From the NCBI GenBank assembly GCA_023249055.1, contig JAHFDH010000003.1, forward strand, positions 1-41,830: a stretch of 41,830 bases of DNA, in the 5' to 3' direction. The DNA comes from Candidatus Methylomirabilota bacterium. Lineage in GTDB: Bacteria > Methylomirabilota > Methylomirabilia > Methylomirabilales > Methylomirabilaceae. The position numbers were made by a program, and so were the translations under genes. Below are positions 8,431 to 15,888 of this stretch, in pieces; position 1 is the first letter of the stretch; the number at the start of each line of letters is the position of its first letter. The notes under the pieces are model-generated. The model had not been told where the DNA came from, did no database searches, and saw nothing but the letters and a program-made list of their open reading frames with translations.

Positions 8431-8798
8431 GCGGGAAACTGATCTTGCATGTTGAGGACAACCAATACAATCGAAAGATCATCAGGGACCTCCTTTCCAA
8501 ACACAGCTATGAGATCATGGAGGCTCACAATGGAGAGGTAGCGCTCGACGCATTAGCGCGCCGGCGACCTGATCTGATCCTGATGGATGTTCAGTTGCCT
8601 AAGCTTTCCGGCCTTGAAGTGACTCGGAGGGTGAGGGCTGACCCCTCACTTGCCCAGATCCCGATCATCGCCATCACCTCGTTTGCTCTGAGTGGCGATG
8701 ATCGTTTGGCCTTGGACGCGGGTTGCAATGCCTATGTCGCAAAGCCCTTCAGGCCGAGGGATCTCCTGGAGATGATTCGAGGCTTCTTGGGTCCGTGA
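8427..8798 (+). CDS. single-domain response regulator (CheY-like)
   Basis: A 123-residue protein that is only a receiver domain. The GTG start at 8427 overlaps the kinase stop (GTGA), a strong sign of translational coupling. The acidic pocket is E10-D11, the phospho-acceptor is D54 (LILMDVQLPKLSG), the switch threonine lies in AITSFA, and the lysine is in AKPF. No output domain is present. In kinase operons such proteins act as phosphate shuttles or sinks, or bind other proteins; the N-terminal motif LHVEDNQYNRKI is typical of receivers descended from hybrid kinases. It most likely accepts phosphate from the kinase just upstream and could compete with, or relay to, the sigma-54 activator 82 bases downstream. 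Confidence 0.9.
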   Translation: MSGKLILHVEDNQYNRKIIRDLLSKHSYEIMEAHNGEVALDALARRRPDLILMDVQLPKLSGLEVTRRVRADPSLAQIPIIAITSFALSGDDRLALDAGCNAYVAKPFRPRDLLEMIRGFLGP

Positions 8799-8880
8799 GC
8801 ACATATTTGGGAAGAGATGATAGAAATCGGCAGGATACGGTTGGTGTCAAGCGCAGGAAGAGCCGTATGTCGGAGGAGAG

Positions 8881-10266
8881 ATGGACGCATATCGAACGAA
8901 AGTACTGATCGTTGACGATGATCCATCGGCCAGGAAGATTCTTCAGGGCCGGCTGCGGATCATGAACGTTCAGGCGCTTGTTGCATCCAACGGCTCTGAG
9001 GCCCTCGAACAGGTCCGCGAGGAGGCGCCCGGGGTGGTCCTGCTTGACCTGCAGATGCCGAAGATGTCGGGAATCGACGTTCTCAGATCGTTGAAACGTG
9101 AAGGACTGGAACCGACCGTCATTGTTGTGACCGCGCACGCCACTGTCGAAGCAGCTGTCGAAGCAATGAAAGAGGGCGCCTACGACTTCATCACCAAGCC
9201 TGTTGATTCACAACATCTGGAGATCGTCCTGACAAAGGCATTCGAGCGGGAGTCGTTGCGGGCACACAGTCGCCTCTTGCAGACGGAAATGGAGGACCGT
9301 CTCGTTAAGGTTATAGCGGACAATCCAACCATGAAGCAGCTGCTGCAGCTCGCCCGCCGCGCTGCCGGCAGCAATTCAACCATCCTGCTCCTGGGCGAAA
9401 GCGGAACCGGCAAGGAGGTTCTGGCCAGAAGCATTCACCAGTGGAGTCTTCGGGCGCACTACCCGTTCACTGTCGTGAATTGTGTAGCCATCCCGGAGCA
9501 GTTGCTGGAAAGCGAGCTGTTCGGCCACGAACGGGGAGCCTTCACCGGCGCACATCAGCTCAAAAGAGGCCGGTTCGAGATTGCGGATCGCGGCACGGTT
9601 TTTCTCGACGAAATAGGGGAGGTCCCGATCGGCACCCAGACGAAACTCCTTCGGGTGTTGCAACACCACGAGTTTGAGCGAGTCGGGGGAACCCGTCCGA
9701 TTAAGGCCGACATCCGCGTGATTGCGGCCACCAACAGCGACCTGGAACGGGCAGTGCGAGAGGGCCGCTTTCGGGAAGACCTCTACTATCGGCTGAACGT
9801 CGTCAGCATCAAGCTGCCGCCGTTGAGGGAACGGAAAGAAGATATTCCTGCGTTGGTCGACTACTTCCTGAGAAAGTACGCGGGCGAGCTGAAAAAACCT
9901 TTGAAGCGCCTTGGCCTCGGTGCGGTGGACGACTTGATGGCCTATCATTGGCCGGGAAACGTGCGCGAACTGGAGAATGTGGTTGAACGGGCTATGGTCT
10001 TGAGCATAGGGGATCAGATCGGCTCGGAGGACCTGCCGCTTCAGATCACCACAGGCCCTCGCCGTGAATCGTTCAGAGGAAAGGAATTCCACGAAGCCGT
10101 TAAGGAGTTCAAGCGGTGGGTGATTCAGGATGCGCTCAAGCGTTCGCAGGGTAATCAGACTAAGGCGGCGGAGCTCCTTGGGCTTCAGCGCACCTACCTC
10201 GTCAAACTGGTCCGGTTGCTGGAGGTGAAGGCGGACTCGAACCCCATCAAGAAAGGCGGCTCTTGA
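8881..10266 (+). CDS. NtrC-family sigma-54-dependent response regulator
   Basis: A 461-residue three-domain activator preceded by GGAGGAG. The receiver domain (1-120) has the acidic D12-D14 run, phospho-acceptor D56 (VVLLDLQMPKMSG), and the switch T and K (VVTAHA, ITKPVD). The AAA+ domain has Walker A GESGTGKE near residue 172, the sigma-54-contacting loop GAFTGA near 219, Walker B VFLDEIGE and the R-finger region FREDLYYRLNVV. The C-terminal Fis-type helix-turn-helix is NQTKAAELLGLQRTYLVKLV. Phosphorylation, presumably by the neighbouring kinase, should trigger oligomerisation and ATP-driven opening of a sigma-54 promoter. A near-perfect promoter of that kind lies 192 bases downstream at 10458, so it is the obvious first target. 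Confidence 0.93.
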   Translation: MDAYRTKVLIVDDDPSARKILQGRLRIMNVQALVASNGSEALEQVREEAPGVVLLDLQMPKMSGIDVLRSLKREGLEPTVIVVTAHATVEAAVEAMKEGAYDFITKPVDSQHLEIVLTKAFERESLRAHSRLLQTEMEDRLVKVIADNPTMKQLLQLARRAAGSNSTILLLGESGTGKEVLARSIHQWSLRAHYPFTVVNCVAIPEQLLESELFGHERGAFTGAHQLKRGRFEIADRGTVFLDEIGEVPIGTQTKLLRVLQHHEFERVGGTRPIKADIRVIAATNSDLERAVREGRFREDLYYRLNVVSIKLPPLRERKEDIPALVDYFLRKYAGELKKPLKRLGLGAVDDLMAYHWPGNVRELENVVERAMVLSIGDQIGSEDLPLQITTGPRRESFRGKEFHEAVKEFKRWVIQDALKRSQGNQTKAAELLGLQRTYLVKLVRLLEVKADSNPIKKGGS

Positions 10267-10335
10267 CGCAGCCATAAGATCGTCGTCTATGTATCTTTTT
10301 CGATCCTATGTTGTATGCGATTAGGTACTATCTTT

Positions 10336-10348
10336 TAACGCAACGTTA
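10336..10348. promoter_or_regulatory. candidate enhancer dyad for the NtrC-type activator
   Basis: TAACG-CAA-CGTTA is a perfect 5-bp inverted repeat with a 3-base spacer, about 110 bases upstream of the -24 element at 10458. Enhancer sites for NtrC-class activators usually lie 80-150 bases upstream and are dyads bound by the Fis-type domain. Only one copy is seen, so the assignment is tentative. Confidence 0.3.
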
Positions 10349-10457
10349 GAACCAGCCGGATCTTCTCCTTTCGTCGGTCTGTCATCGCGCGCTTAAATTC
10401 ACCAGGTTGACCGGCCATCCCCTGAACAAGAGAGAGTTGGGCAGCCGGATTTTGATG

Positions 10458-10472
10458 TGGCACGCTTGTTGC
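10458..10472 (+). promoter_or_regulatory. sigma-54 (-24/-12) promoter
   Basis: TGGCAC-GCTTG-TTGC matches the sigma-54 consensus exactly (TGGCAC, 5 bases, TTGC), with GG at 10459-10460 and GC at 10471-10472 separated by 10 bases. Transcription should start near 10484. It lies downstream of a gene for a sigma-54 activator and is not followed closely by a convincing protein gene. Confidence 0.75.
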
Positions 10473-10483
10473 CTAGTATTATC

Positions 10484-10625
10484 GCAACATCCTTGTCTTT
10501 GGCATGGTCGTTCAACTGACGACCGTTTCCAAAGCTTATGTCGCGTCCAAGGGGCTCCAGAGGAGAGCCTATCCGCTACCCCCCGGAGGGCTCTCCTCTC
10601 TACCCCATCCTCTCAACTATCTGTT
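10484..10625 (+). ncRNA. candidate sigma-54-dependent structured small RNA
   Basis: The start is the predicted transcription start; the end is arbitrary. Two strong stem-loops follow. The first runs 10497-10534: CTTTGG pairs with CCAAAG (outer stem) and GGTCGT with ACGACC (inner stem), leaving a 7-base loop. The second runs 10559-10599: AGAGGAGAGCC pairs with GGCTCTCCTCT (11 bp) and, after a small internal loop, TCCG with CGGA, leaving the C-rich loop CTACCCCC. A pyrimidine-rich tail with CTCCTCTCTACCCC follows. C-rich loops are used by several regulatory RNAs to pair with Shine-Dalgarno sequences; that function is inference here. No clear T-tract terminator follows, so the length is unknown. 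It could alternatively be a long structured leader of the gene at 10924. Confidence 0.45.
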
Positions 10626-10923
10626 GCTTTCTTCTCTCATAGATCCAGCCGGCCGCTGACTGCTCGCTCTGTTAACCTGATCTCTAATTCTCCTTTGACC
10701 CATGTGGCTCAGATTGTTTAAAGTTATCCGGACGTGTTCTGTTGATGGCGGGTTGCCACTTTCGGTTTAAACGAATGCACCTGCCGCGGCGTCTTATTGT
10801 GCATATTATTGTACAACCGAGGACGTTGTGAATGGTTGGCTTGGTCCCCTTCATGGGCAAACAGCCTTTGCGCGATATAGGCAGACAGAACAGAGACGGC
10901 AGTTAAGACGACGAGGGTAAAAG
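10626..10923. other. intergenic remainder without a supported gene
   Basis: The 298 bases between the candidate RNA and the zinc-ribbon gene contain only short frames without ribosome sites. One minus-strand frame (10933-10724) starts at TTG and would encode a hydrophobic N-terminus. It lacks a ribosome site, so I do not call it. The sequence just before 10924 (GAGGG) serves as that gene's ribosome site. I see nothing else definite. Confidence 0.4.
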
Positions 10924-11193
10924 ATGGCGACAATTATCGAATACACTGACCAAAAGAGGCCGGTCAACACTTATCCGAAGCGAATGATCTCACCATCTTC
11001 ACCAGGCCCATGCTGTTACTCTAAGATGGAACAGATCGGGGTGGAACAGCACGAAGAGGGCTGGAGCTTCATCTATAAGCGCTGCAAGAAGTGCGGTTTT
11101 GCCGTCCGTCACGTCACCGCCCGAAATCCGCAACTCCTTGCAACGAAAGGTTCTCGTTTCGAATACCGGGAGTCAATCGGTTTTCACAACTAG
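10924..11193 (+). CDS. small protein with a cysteine/zinc-ribbon motif
   Basis: An 89-residue soluble protein; GAGGG lies a few bases before the ATG. I do not recognise a named family. Four cysteines occur as a PCCYS pair (about residues 29-30) and a YKRCKKCGFAVRH pair (about residues 58-61), the second being a CxxC knuckle typical of zinc ribbons. The remainder is polar with no membrane segment. It follows the candidate sigma-54 transcript and precedes nadA by 87 bases, with a possible separate promoter for nadA in between. It may be the protein-coding part of the sigma-54 transcript. Coding status is supported by the ribosome site, the cysteine pattern and the frame length, but not by homology I can name. 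Confidence 0.5.
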   Translation: MATIIEYTDQKRPVNTYPKRMISPSSPGPCCYSKMEQIGVEQHEEGWSFIYKRCKKCGFAVRHVTARNPQLLATKGSRFEYRESIGFHN

Positions 11194-11232
11194 AATGGCT
11201 CGAAACTTACCCTCCGCATTTTGCTCCACCTG

Positions 11233-11241
11233 TGTTATACT
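11233..11241 (+). promoter_or_regulatory. candidate extended -10 promoter for nadACB
   Basis: TGT-TATACT is an extended -10 element (TGnTATAAT with one mismatch), placing transcription start near 11248, about 33 bases before nadA. No good -35 hexamer is seen at 17 bases, which extended -10 promoters tolerate. Confidence 0.35.
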
Positions 11242-11280
11242 CCGTTTTCAAGCAAGCATCCGTACCTGTGGAGCTGACAG

Positions 11281-12243
11281 ATGAAAGTCGGTGGTTTCGT
11301 TGAAGAAAATGAGGTAAGCGCCCTGCTTGATCTCGAAAAAGAGATTAAACGGCTGAAAAAAGAGCTGCATGCAGTCGTCTTAGCGCACTACTACCAGGAC
11401 TCTGAAATTCAGGACGTTGCCGATGTCATCGGCGACAGCCTGCAACTGTCCCAACAGGCTGCAAAAACGAGCGCCAAGGTGATTGTCTTTGCCGGCGTCC
11501 ACTTTATGGCGGAAACGGCGAAAATCCTGAACCCCGCGAAGCAGGTGCTGCTCCCCGATTTAGCGGCCGGTTGTTCGCTGGCGGAAGGATGTCCGGCGCC
11601 ACTCTTCAGCCGCTTTCGAGAAAGATATCCGGACCACATCGTCATCAGCTACATTAATTGTACTGCTGAGATTAAGGCGATGAGCGACATCATCTGCACA
11701 TCGAGCAACGCAGAAAAGATTATCAATCAGATCCCGAAGGAGCAGCCGATTCTTTTTGCGCCCGATCAGAACTTGGGCCGCTACCTGATAAAAAAGACCG
11801 GCCGCGATCTGACGCTGTGGCCCGGCACCTGTGTCGTGCACGAGACGTTCTCTGAAAAGAAACTCGTGCAACTTATGCTGTACCATCCTGACGCGAAGGT
11901 GCTTGCGCATCCCGAGTGCGAAGCAGGCGTGCTTCAGCATGCCGACTACATCGGCTCGACAAGCGGGCTCCTGAATTACGTCCGGCAGAGCACGGACACC
12001 GAGTTCATCATCGCAACCGAGCCCGGCATCATTCACCAGATGGAGAAGGCCTGCTCGGATAAAACATTTATCCCGGCCCCTCCGGACGGGGATTGCGCCT
12101 GCAACCAGTGCCCTCACATGCGACTCAACACCATGGAGAAGCTGTACCTGTGCATGAAACACCGGACCCCGGAAATCACGCTCGATGAAGAGCTGCGACT
12201 CCGTGCCTTGCGGCCGATTCAGCGCATGCTGGATATGAGTTAG
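11281..12243 (+). CDS. nadA: quinolinate synthase A
   Basis: A 320-residue cytoplasmic enzyme that condenses iminoaspartate with dihydroxyacetone phosphate to quinolinate, using an oxygen-sensitive [4Fe-4S] cluster. Recognisable segments are [76 protein letters not shown] and the C-terminal [10 protein letters not shown]. These contain the three conserved cluster cysteines of the family. The length matches the usual 300-350 residues. GGAG lies about 9 bases before the ATG. It leads nadA-nadC-nadB, which together convert aspartate to nicotinate mononucleotide, the de novo route to NAD. Confidence 0.97.
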   Translation: MKVGGFVEENEVSALLDLEKEIKRLKKELHAVVLAHYYQDSEIQDVADVIGDSLQLSQQAAKTSAKVIVFAGVHFMAETAKILNPAKQVLLPDLAAGCSLAEGCPAPLFSRFRERYPDHIVISYINCTAEIKAMSDIICTSSNAEKIINQIPKEQPILFAPDQNLGRYLIKKTGRDLTLWPGTCVVHETFSEKKLVQLMLYHPDAKVLAHPECEAGVLQHADYIGSTSGLLNYVRQSTDTEFIIATEPGIIHQMEKACSDKTFIPAPPDGDCACNQCPHMRLNTMEKLYLCMKHRTPEITLDEELRLRALRPIQRMLDMS

Positions 12244-12265
12244 GACTGCCTCTCCTTTTACCCCC

Positions 12266-13129
12266 ATGCCCCTATCCCTCGTTCGGATCAGCCGCCAAGA
12301 GGCCCTCAAGAGCTTTCTTGGGGAAGACATCGGCCAGGGTGATGTCACGACCCTTGCCATTGTGCCGCCGGATCAACAGGCGATCGGACATTTTATCGCC
12401 AAAGCACCTCTCGTGCTGGCCGGGATCGATCTGGCCATCGATGCTCTCACCCTTTTAGATGAAGGTCTGATTGTTGAGAGCCGCCGTCGGGACGGTGACG
12501 AGCTGCGCGAAGGCGATCTGGCGGCGTCCATCCGTGGCCAGGCCAGGGCGCTGCTGGCCGGCGAGCGCGTCGCGACAAACCTGCTCCAGCGACTGTGCGG
12601 AATCGCGACGCTGACGAAACATTTCGTGGCGGCTGTCCGCGGGACGCCGGCCAAAATTCTCGACACACGAAAAACAACGCCGGGGCTGCGGGTGTTTGAG
12701 AAGTATGCGGTGACCGTGGGCGGCGGGATCAACCACCGCTTTGGACTCGACGATGCGATCTTGATCAAGGATAACCATATCAGACTGGCGGGCGGCATCA
12801 GCGCCGCCATCGAAACAGCCCGACAACATGAGAGCCGGCCGCACCGGTTTGAGGTCGAGGTGACGACGCTCGAAGAGCTGCAGGAGGCCCTCCGGTACGC
12901 CCTTGACGCCGTACTCCTCGATAACATGGACCCGGGGACGGTTCGACAGGCGGTGACCTGCGTGCGCGCTCACGAGCGCGGCAATACGATCGTGGTCGAA
13001 GCGTCAGGCGGAATAAACCTCGACAATGTTCGGGCATTCGCAGAGGCCGGAGTCGACTGGATCTCTATTGGAGCCTTGACCCAGGCCGTCCCTGCCGTCG
13101 ATATGAGTTTTAAAATTCATCCCGCATGA
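12266..13129 (+). CDS. nadC: nicotinate-nucleotide pyrophosphorylase (carboxylating)
   Basis: A 287-residue quinolinate phosphoribosyltransferase. It converts quinolinate and PRPP to nicotinate mononucleotide, CO2 and pyrophosphate. Family motifs are GEDIGQGDVTT at the N-terminus, ERVATNLLQRLCGIAT, the PRPP/quinolinate site DTRKTTPGLRVFEKYAV followed by GGGINHRFGLDDAILIKDNH, and the barrel-closing EASGGINLDNVRAFAEAGVDWISIGALT. The length is normal. The start has no clear ribosome site, but no better in-frame start exists. It follows nadA by 22 bases and overlaps nadB by 4 bases (ATGA). Confidence 0.97.
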   Translation: MPLSLVRISRQEALKSFLGEDIGQGDVTTLAIVPPDQQAIGHFIAKAPLVLAGIDLAIDALTLLDEGLIVESRRRDGDELREGDLAASIRGQARALLAGERVATNLLQRLCGIATLTKHFVAAVRGTPAKILDTRKTTPGLRVFEKYAVTVGGGINHRFGLDDAILIKDNHIRLAGGISAAIETARQHESRPHRFEVEVTTLEELQEALRYALDAVLLDNMDPGTVRQAVTCVRAHERGNTIVVEASGGINLDNVRAFAEAGVDWISIGALTQAVPAVDMSFKIHPA

Positions 13130-14679
13130 AGACAGATATCCTGATCATCGGCAGCGGCCTCGCAGGATGTGCCGCGGCGCTGGCGGCCGCGAAACGGGAC
13201 GTCGAGGTCACACTGCTTACGCGGTCACCCCTCCCGGAGGAGAGCAGCACCTTTTGGGCTCAAGGCGGCATCATCTATCAGGGGACGGATGACTCCACTC
13301 AAAAGCTGGTGGCTGATATTATCGCTGCCGGCGCGGGTCTCAGTTCGCCTGATGCGGCATTGCTGGCCAGCCGTGAAGGCCCAAAGCTGGTGAAGGAGAT
13401 TCTCATTGATGAGCTGGGGGTTCCGTTCGACGAATCCTCGAAGGTGTCGACACGATGGGATTTGACCGCTGAGGCCGCGCATTCGCTCCCGCGTATCCTC
13501 CATCATAAGGATCAGACAGGATCGGCGATCCAGCGCGCGTTCATCGAAAGGATAGCCTCATATCCGAAGGTCAAGCTGCTCTGCGCAGCCACCGCCGTCG
13601 ATCTGCTCACGATCTCCCACCACTCGGTGGAACCGCTTGATGTCTACAAACCTCAGACGTGCATTGGGGCGTACGTGTTGGATCAGGCGAGCGGCGAGAT
13701 CTTTCCCATCCTCGCGAAAGAGACGATTCTCGCAACCGGCGGACTTGGACGTGTCTTTCTGCATACCACCAATCCGGCCGGCGCTCGCGGCGACGGCATT
13801 GCGATGGCCTACCGCGCCGGTGCCCGCTGCATCAATATGCAGTACGTTCAGTTCCACCCCACCACACTCTTCCACCCAAGCGGCCGATTCCTCATTTCCG
13901 AAGCGATGCGAGGCGAGGGCGCCCGTCTGGTGGACGGGAGAGACCGGGAATTTATGACCGCGTATCACCCGGATGGATCGCTGGCCCCGCGGGATGTGGT
14001 CGCGCGCGGGATTCACCAGATGATGTTGGAATCGGGTGAGCCCTGCGCGTATCTCGACATGTCGCACAAGCCGGCCGATCAGGTCCGTGAACGGTTTCCC
14101 GGGATTTATGCGCATTGCCTGAAGTACGGAATTGACATCACCACAGAACCCATCCCTGTCGTCCCCGCCGCGCACTACAGTTGCGGCGGCGTTGCCGTCG
14201 ATGAGTGGGGTCGATCGAACCTGCATCGCCTGCGGGCCGTTGGCGAGGTCGCCTGTTCCGGGTTGCATGGCGCCAATCGTCTGGCCAGTACGTCCCTGTT
14301 GGAATGTCTGGTGTGGGGAACCCGGGCCGGCGCTCAGGCCGCAGCGCTCATTGCGGGGAATGAGGAATATTGCTTTCCTCAGATTGAGTCCTGGCGGTAT
14401 GAGCGCGAACCGGTTGATCCGGCGCTGATCGCCCAGGACTGGCTCAGCATCCAACAGACTATGTGGAATTACGTCGGGCTCGTTCGCAGCGCCAAACGGC
14501 TGAATCGAGCCCATGAAATTCTGCGGGAACTGAGTCTCGAGATCCTGAGATTCTATGAGAAGGCCGAAGTCACCGACGCCATGGTCGGTCTGCGCAGCGG
14601 TATTCAGACGGCGCTGGTTATCCTGCTCGCGGCCATGGAGTGCCGGATCAGCCGCGGCTGTCACTACCGCATCGATTAG
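13126..14679 (+). CDS. nadB: L-aspartate oxidase
   Basis: A 517-residue FAD enzyme that oxidises L-aspartate to iminoaspartate for NadA. The N-terminal FAD-binding loop is IGSGLAGCAAALAAAKR; further signatures are STFWAQGGI, ETILATGGLGRVF, YVQFHPTTLFHP with FLISEAMRGEGARLVD, AHYSCGGVAVDEWGRS, and the late FAD segment SGLHGANRLASTSLLECLVWG. The C-terminal helical domain is present, so the protein is complete. Its ATG overlaps the nadC stop (ATGA), indicating coupled translation. Succinate dehydrogenase and fumarate reductase flavoproteins share the fold, but the gene order nadA-nadC-nadB settles the identity. Confidence 0.97.
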   Translation: MKTDILIIGSGLAGCAAALAAAKRDVEVTLLTRSPLPEESSTFWAQGGIIYQGTDDSTQKLVADIIAAGAGLSSPDAALLASREGPKLVKEILIDELGVPFDESSKVSTRWDLTAEAAHSLPRILHHKDQTGSAIQRAFIERIASYPKVKLLCAATAVDLLTISHHSVEPLDVYKPQTCIGAYVLDQASGEIFPILAKETILATGGLGRVFLHTTNPAGARGDGIAMAYRAGARCINMQYVQFHPTTLFHPSGRFLISEAMRGEGARLVDGRDREFMTAYHPDGSLAPRDVVARGIHQMMLESGEPCAYLDMSHKPADQVRERFPGIYAHCLKYGIDITTEPIPVVPAAHYSCGGVAVDEWGRSNLHRLRAVGEVACSGLHGANRLASTSLLECLVWGTRAGAQAAALIAGNEEYCFPQIESWRYEREPVDPALIAQDWLSIQQTMWNYVGLVRSAKRLNRAHEILRELSLEILRFYEKAEVTDAMVGLRSGIQTALVILLAAMECRISRGCHYRID

Positions 14680-14752
14680 TTGCGCCTATGACGGGTTTCA
14701 GGTTCCAGGGAGGGCGCAGCGTGACGCCGTTCAGTATCAGGGAGGCCATTCC

Positions 14753-15784
14753 ATGAAAGCCGTACGATTTCATGAGCACGGCGGGCCAGAGGTCCTGAGG
14801 TACGAAGACACCCCCGACCCTGTCATCGCCCCCCAAGAGGTGCTGGTCAAGGTCAAGGCCTGCGCCCTCAATCATCTGGATCTCTGGTGTCGAAAAGGGA
14901 TGCTGGGGATGCAGATCCCCCTACCTCATATTTCCGGTTCGGATATCGCCGGTGAGGTGGCGGCGGTTGGAGGTGGTGCGACCCGCATCACACCCGGTCA
15001 ACGGGTAGTCGTCTCGCCGGGGGTAAGCTGTGGCCAGTGCGCCTCCTGTCTGTCCGGCCGCGACAATCTCTGCCGCTCGTACGAAATCGTAGGCGGCTAC
15101 CGGATCGACGGCGGATACGCGGAGTACGTAAAAGTTCCAGAGGTCAATATTCTGCCGATGCCGGAGGGGATGGGCTTCGAAGCCGCAGCGGCGTTCCCGC
15201 TGACGTTTCTGACCGCCTGGAACATGCTGGTCAATCTCGCGCACGTGAAACGGGGTGATGACGTGCTGGTGATGGGGGCGGGAAGCGGGGTTGGAAGCGC
15301 CGCCATCCAGATCGCCAAGCTGTTCGGCGCTCGCGTCATCGCCGCCGCCGGCACCGATGAGAAGCTTGACAAAGCCAAGACGCTTGGGGCCGATGAGGGG
15401 ATCGACTATACTAGCCAGGATCCGGTCGCCGAGGTGCGGCGCCTCACGGCCAAGCGAGGAGTAGATGTGATCGTCGAGCATGTGGGAGGCGCCGTGTTCG
15501 AAAAGCTGATTCCGGCTCTGGCTGCCGGGGGCCGCCTCGTAACCTGCGGCGCGACCGCAGGCCACCTCGCCCAGACTGATATCCGATACCTGTTCATGCG
15601 GCAGTTGTCGATCATGGGCGGCTTCATGGGCCCCAAGGCCGATCTGTTGCAGATCGTGAAGGAGATAGCACGCGGGACGCTCAAGCCGGTCGTGGATCGG
15701 GTCTTCCCCCTCACAGATGCCGCAGCGGCGCAATGTGCGATGGAGGACCGGAAGCTGTTCGGCAAGCTGGTCCTGGTAGTCTAG
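14753..15784 (+). CDS. zinc-binding MDR alcohol dehydrogenase / quinone reductase-like
   Basis: A 343-residue NAD(P)-dependent oxidoreductase of the medium-chain dehydrogenase family. The ATG at 14753 is preceded by GGGAGG at 14740; the frame is open upstream but runs into nadB. It begins MKAVRFHEHGGPEVL, common to quinone-oxidoreductase-like MDR proteins. It carries the structural-zinc cysteine set SCGQCASCLSGRDNLC near residue 90 and the catalytic-zinc region CALNHLDLW, then the nucleotide loop GAGSGVGSAAIQIAK. The structural zinc makes it an alcohol-dehydrogenase-type member, while the N-terminus is quinone-reductase-like. The substrate is not predictable. It follows nadB by about 70 bases and could be read through from that operon. 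Confidence 0.85.
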   Translation: MKAVRFHEHGGPEVLRYEDTPDPVIAPQEVLVKVKACALNHLDLWCRKGMLGMQIPLPHISGSDIAGEVAAVGGGATRITPGQRVVVSPGVSCGQCASCLSGRDNLCRSYEIVGGYRIDGGYAEYVKVPEVNILPMPEGMGFEAAAAFPLTFLTAWNMLVNLAHVKRGDDVLVMGAGSGVGSAAIQIAKLFGARVIAAAGTDEKLDKAKTLGADEGIDYTSQDPVAEVRRLTAKRGVDVIVEHVGGAVFEKLIPALAAGGRLVTCGATAGHLAQTDIRYLFMRQLSIMGGFMGPKADLLQIVKEIARGTLKPVVDRVFPLTDAAAAQCAMEDRKLFGKLVLVV

Positions 15785-15837
15785 GGTTGTCAGGGTTCAG
15801 CAGTCAGATTTGAACAGATTTAAACAGATCCTTCCTG

Positions 15838-15858
15838 GCTGACAGCTGATCGCTGAAT
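15838..15858. repeat. degenerate heptamer array GCTGACA-GCTGATC-GCTGAAT
   Basis: Three consecutive 7-base units beginning GCTGA lie in the 104-base gap before the glycerophosphodiesterase gene. The same 7-base rhythm and GCT(G/A) core recur at 33147-33174 and 33242-33269, between tldE and tldD. They look like members of one dispersed short-repeat family. Confidence 0.6.
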
Positions 15859-15888
15859 GCGTACCCTGCTGGCATTAGGAGGAGCACC

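Noticed and set aside
10559-10625. Second stem-loop as a rho-independent terminator
   Set aside because: The 15-bp stem is strong, but the sequence that follows is CTACCCCATCC, without a T-tract, so it is not a canonical terminator.
10407-10721. 104-codon frame across the sigma-54 promoter
   Set aside because: It would start before the promoter and run through both stem-loops; no ribosome site, no domain, Ser/Arg/Leu-rich composition. The RNA structure explains the region better.
10724-10933. Minus-strand 69-codon frame with a hydrophobic N-terminus
   Set aside because: It starts at TTG without a ribosome site and overlaps the start of the zinc-ribbon gene.
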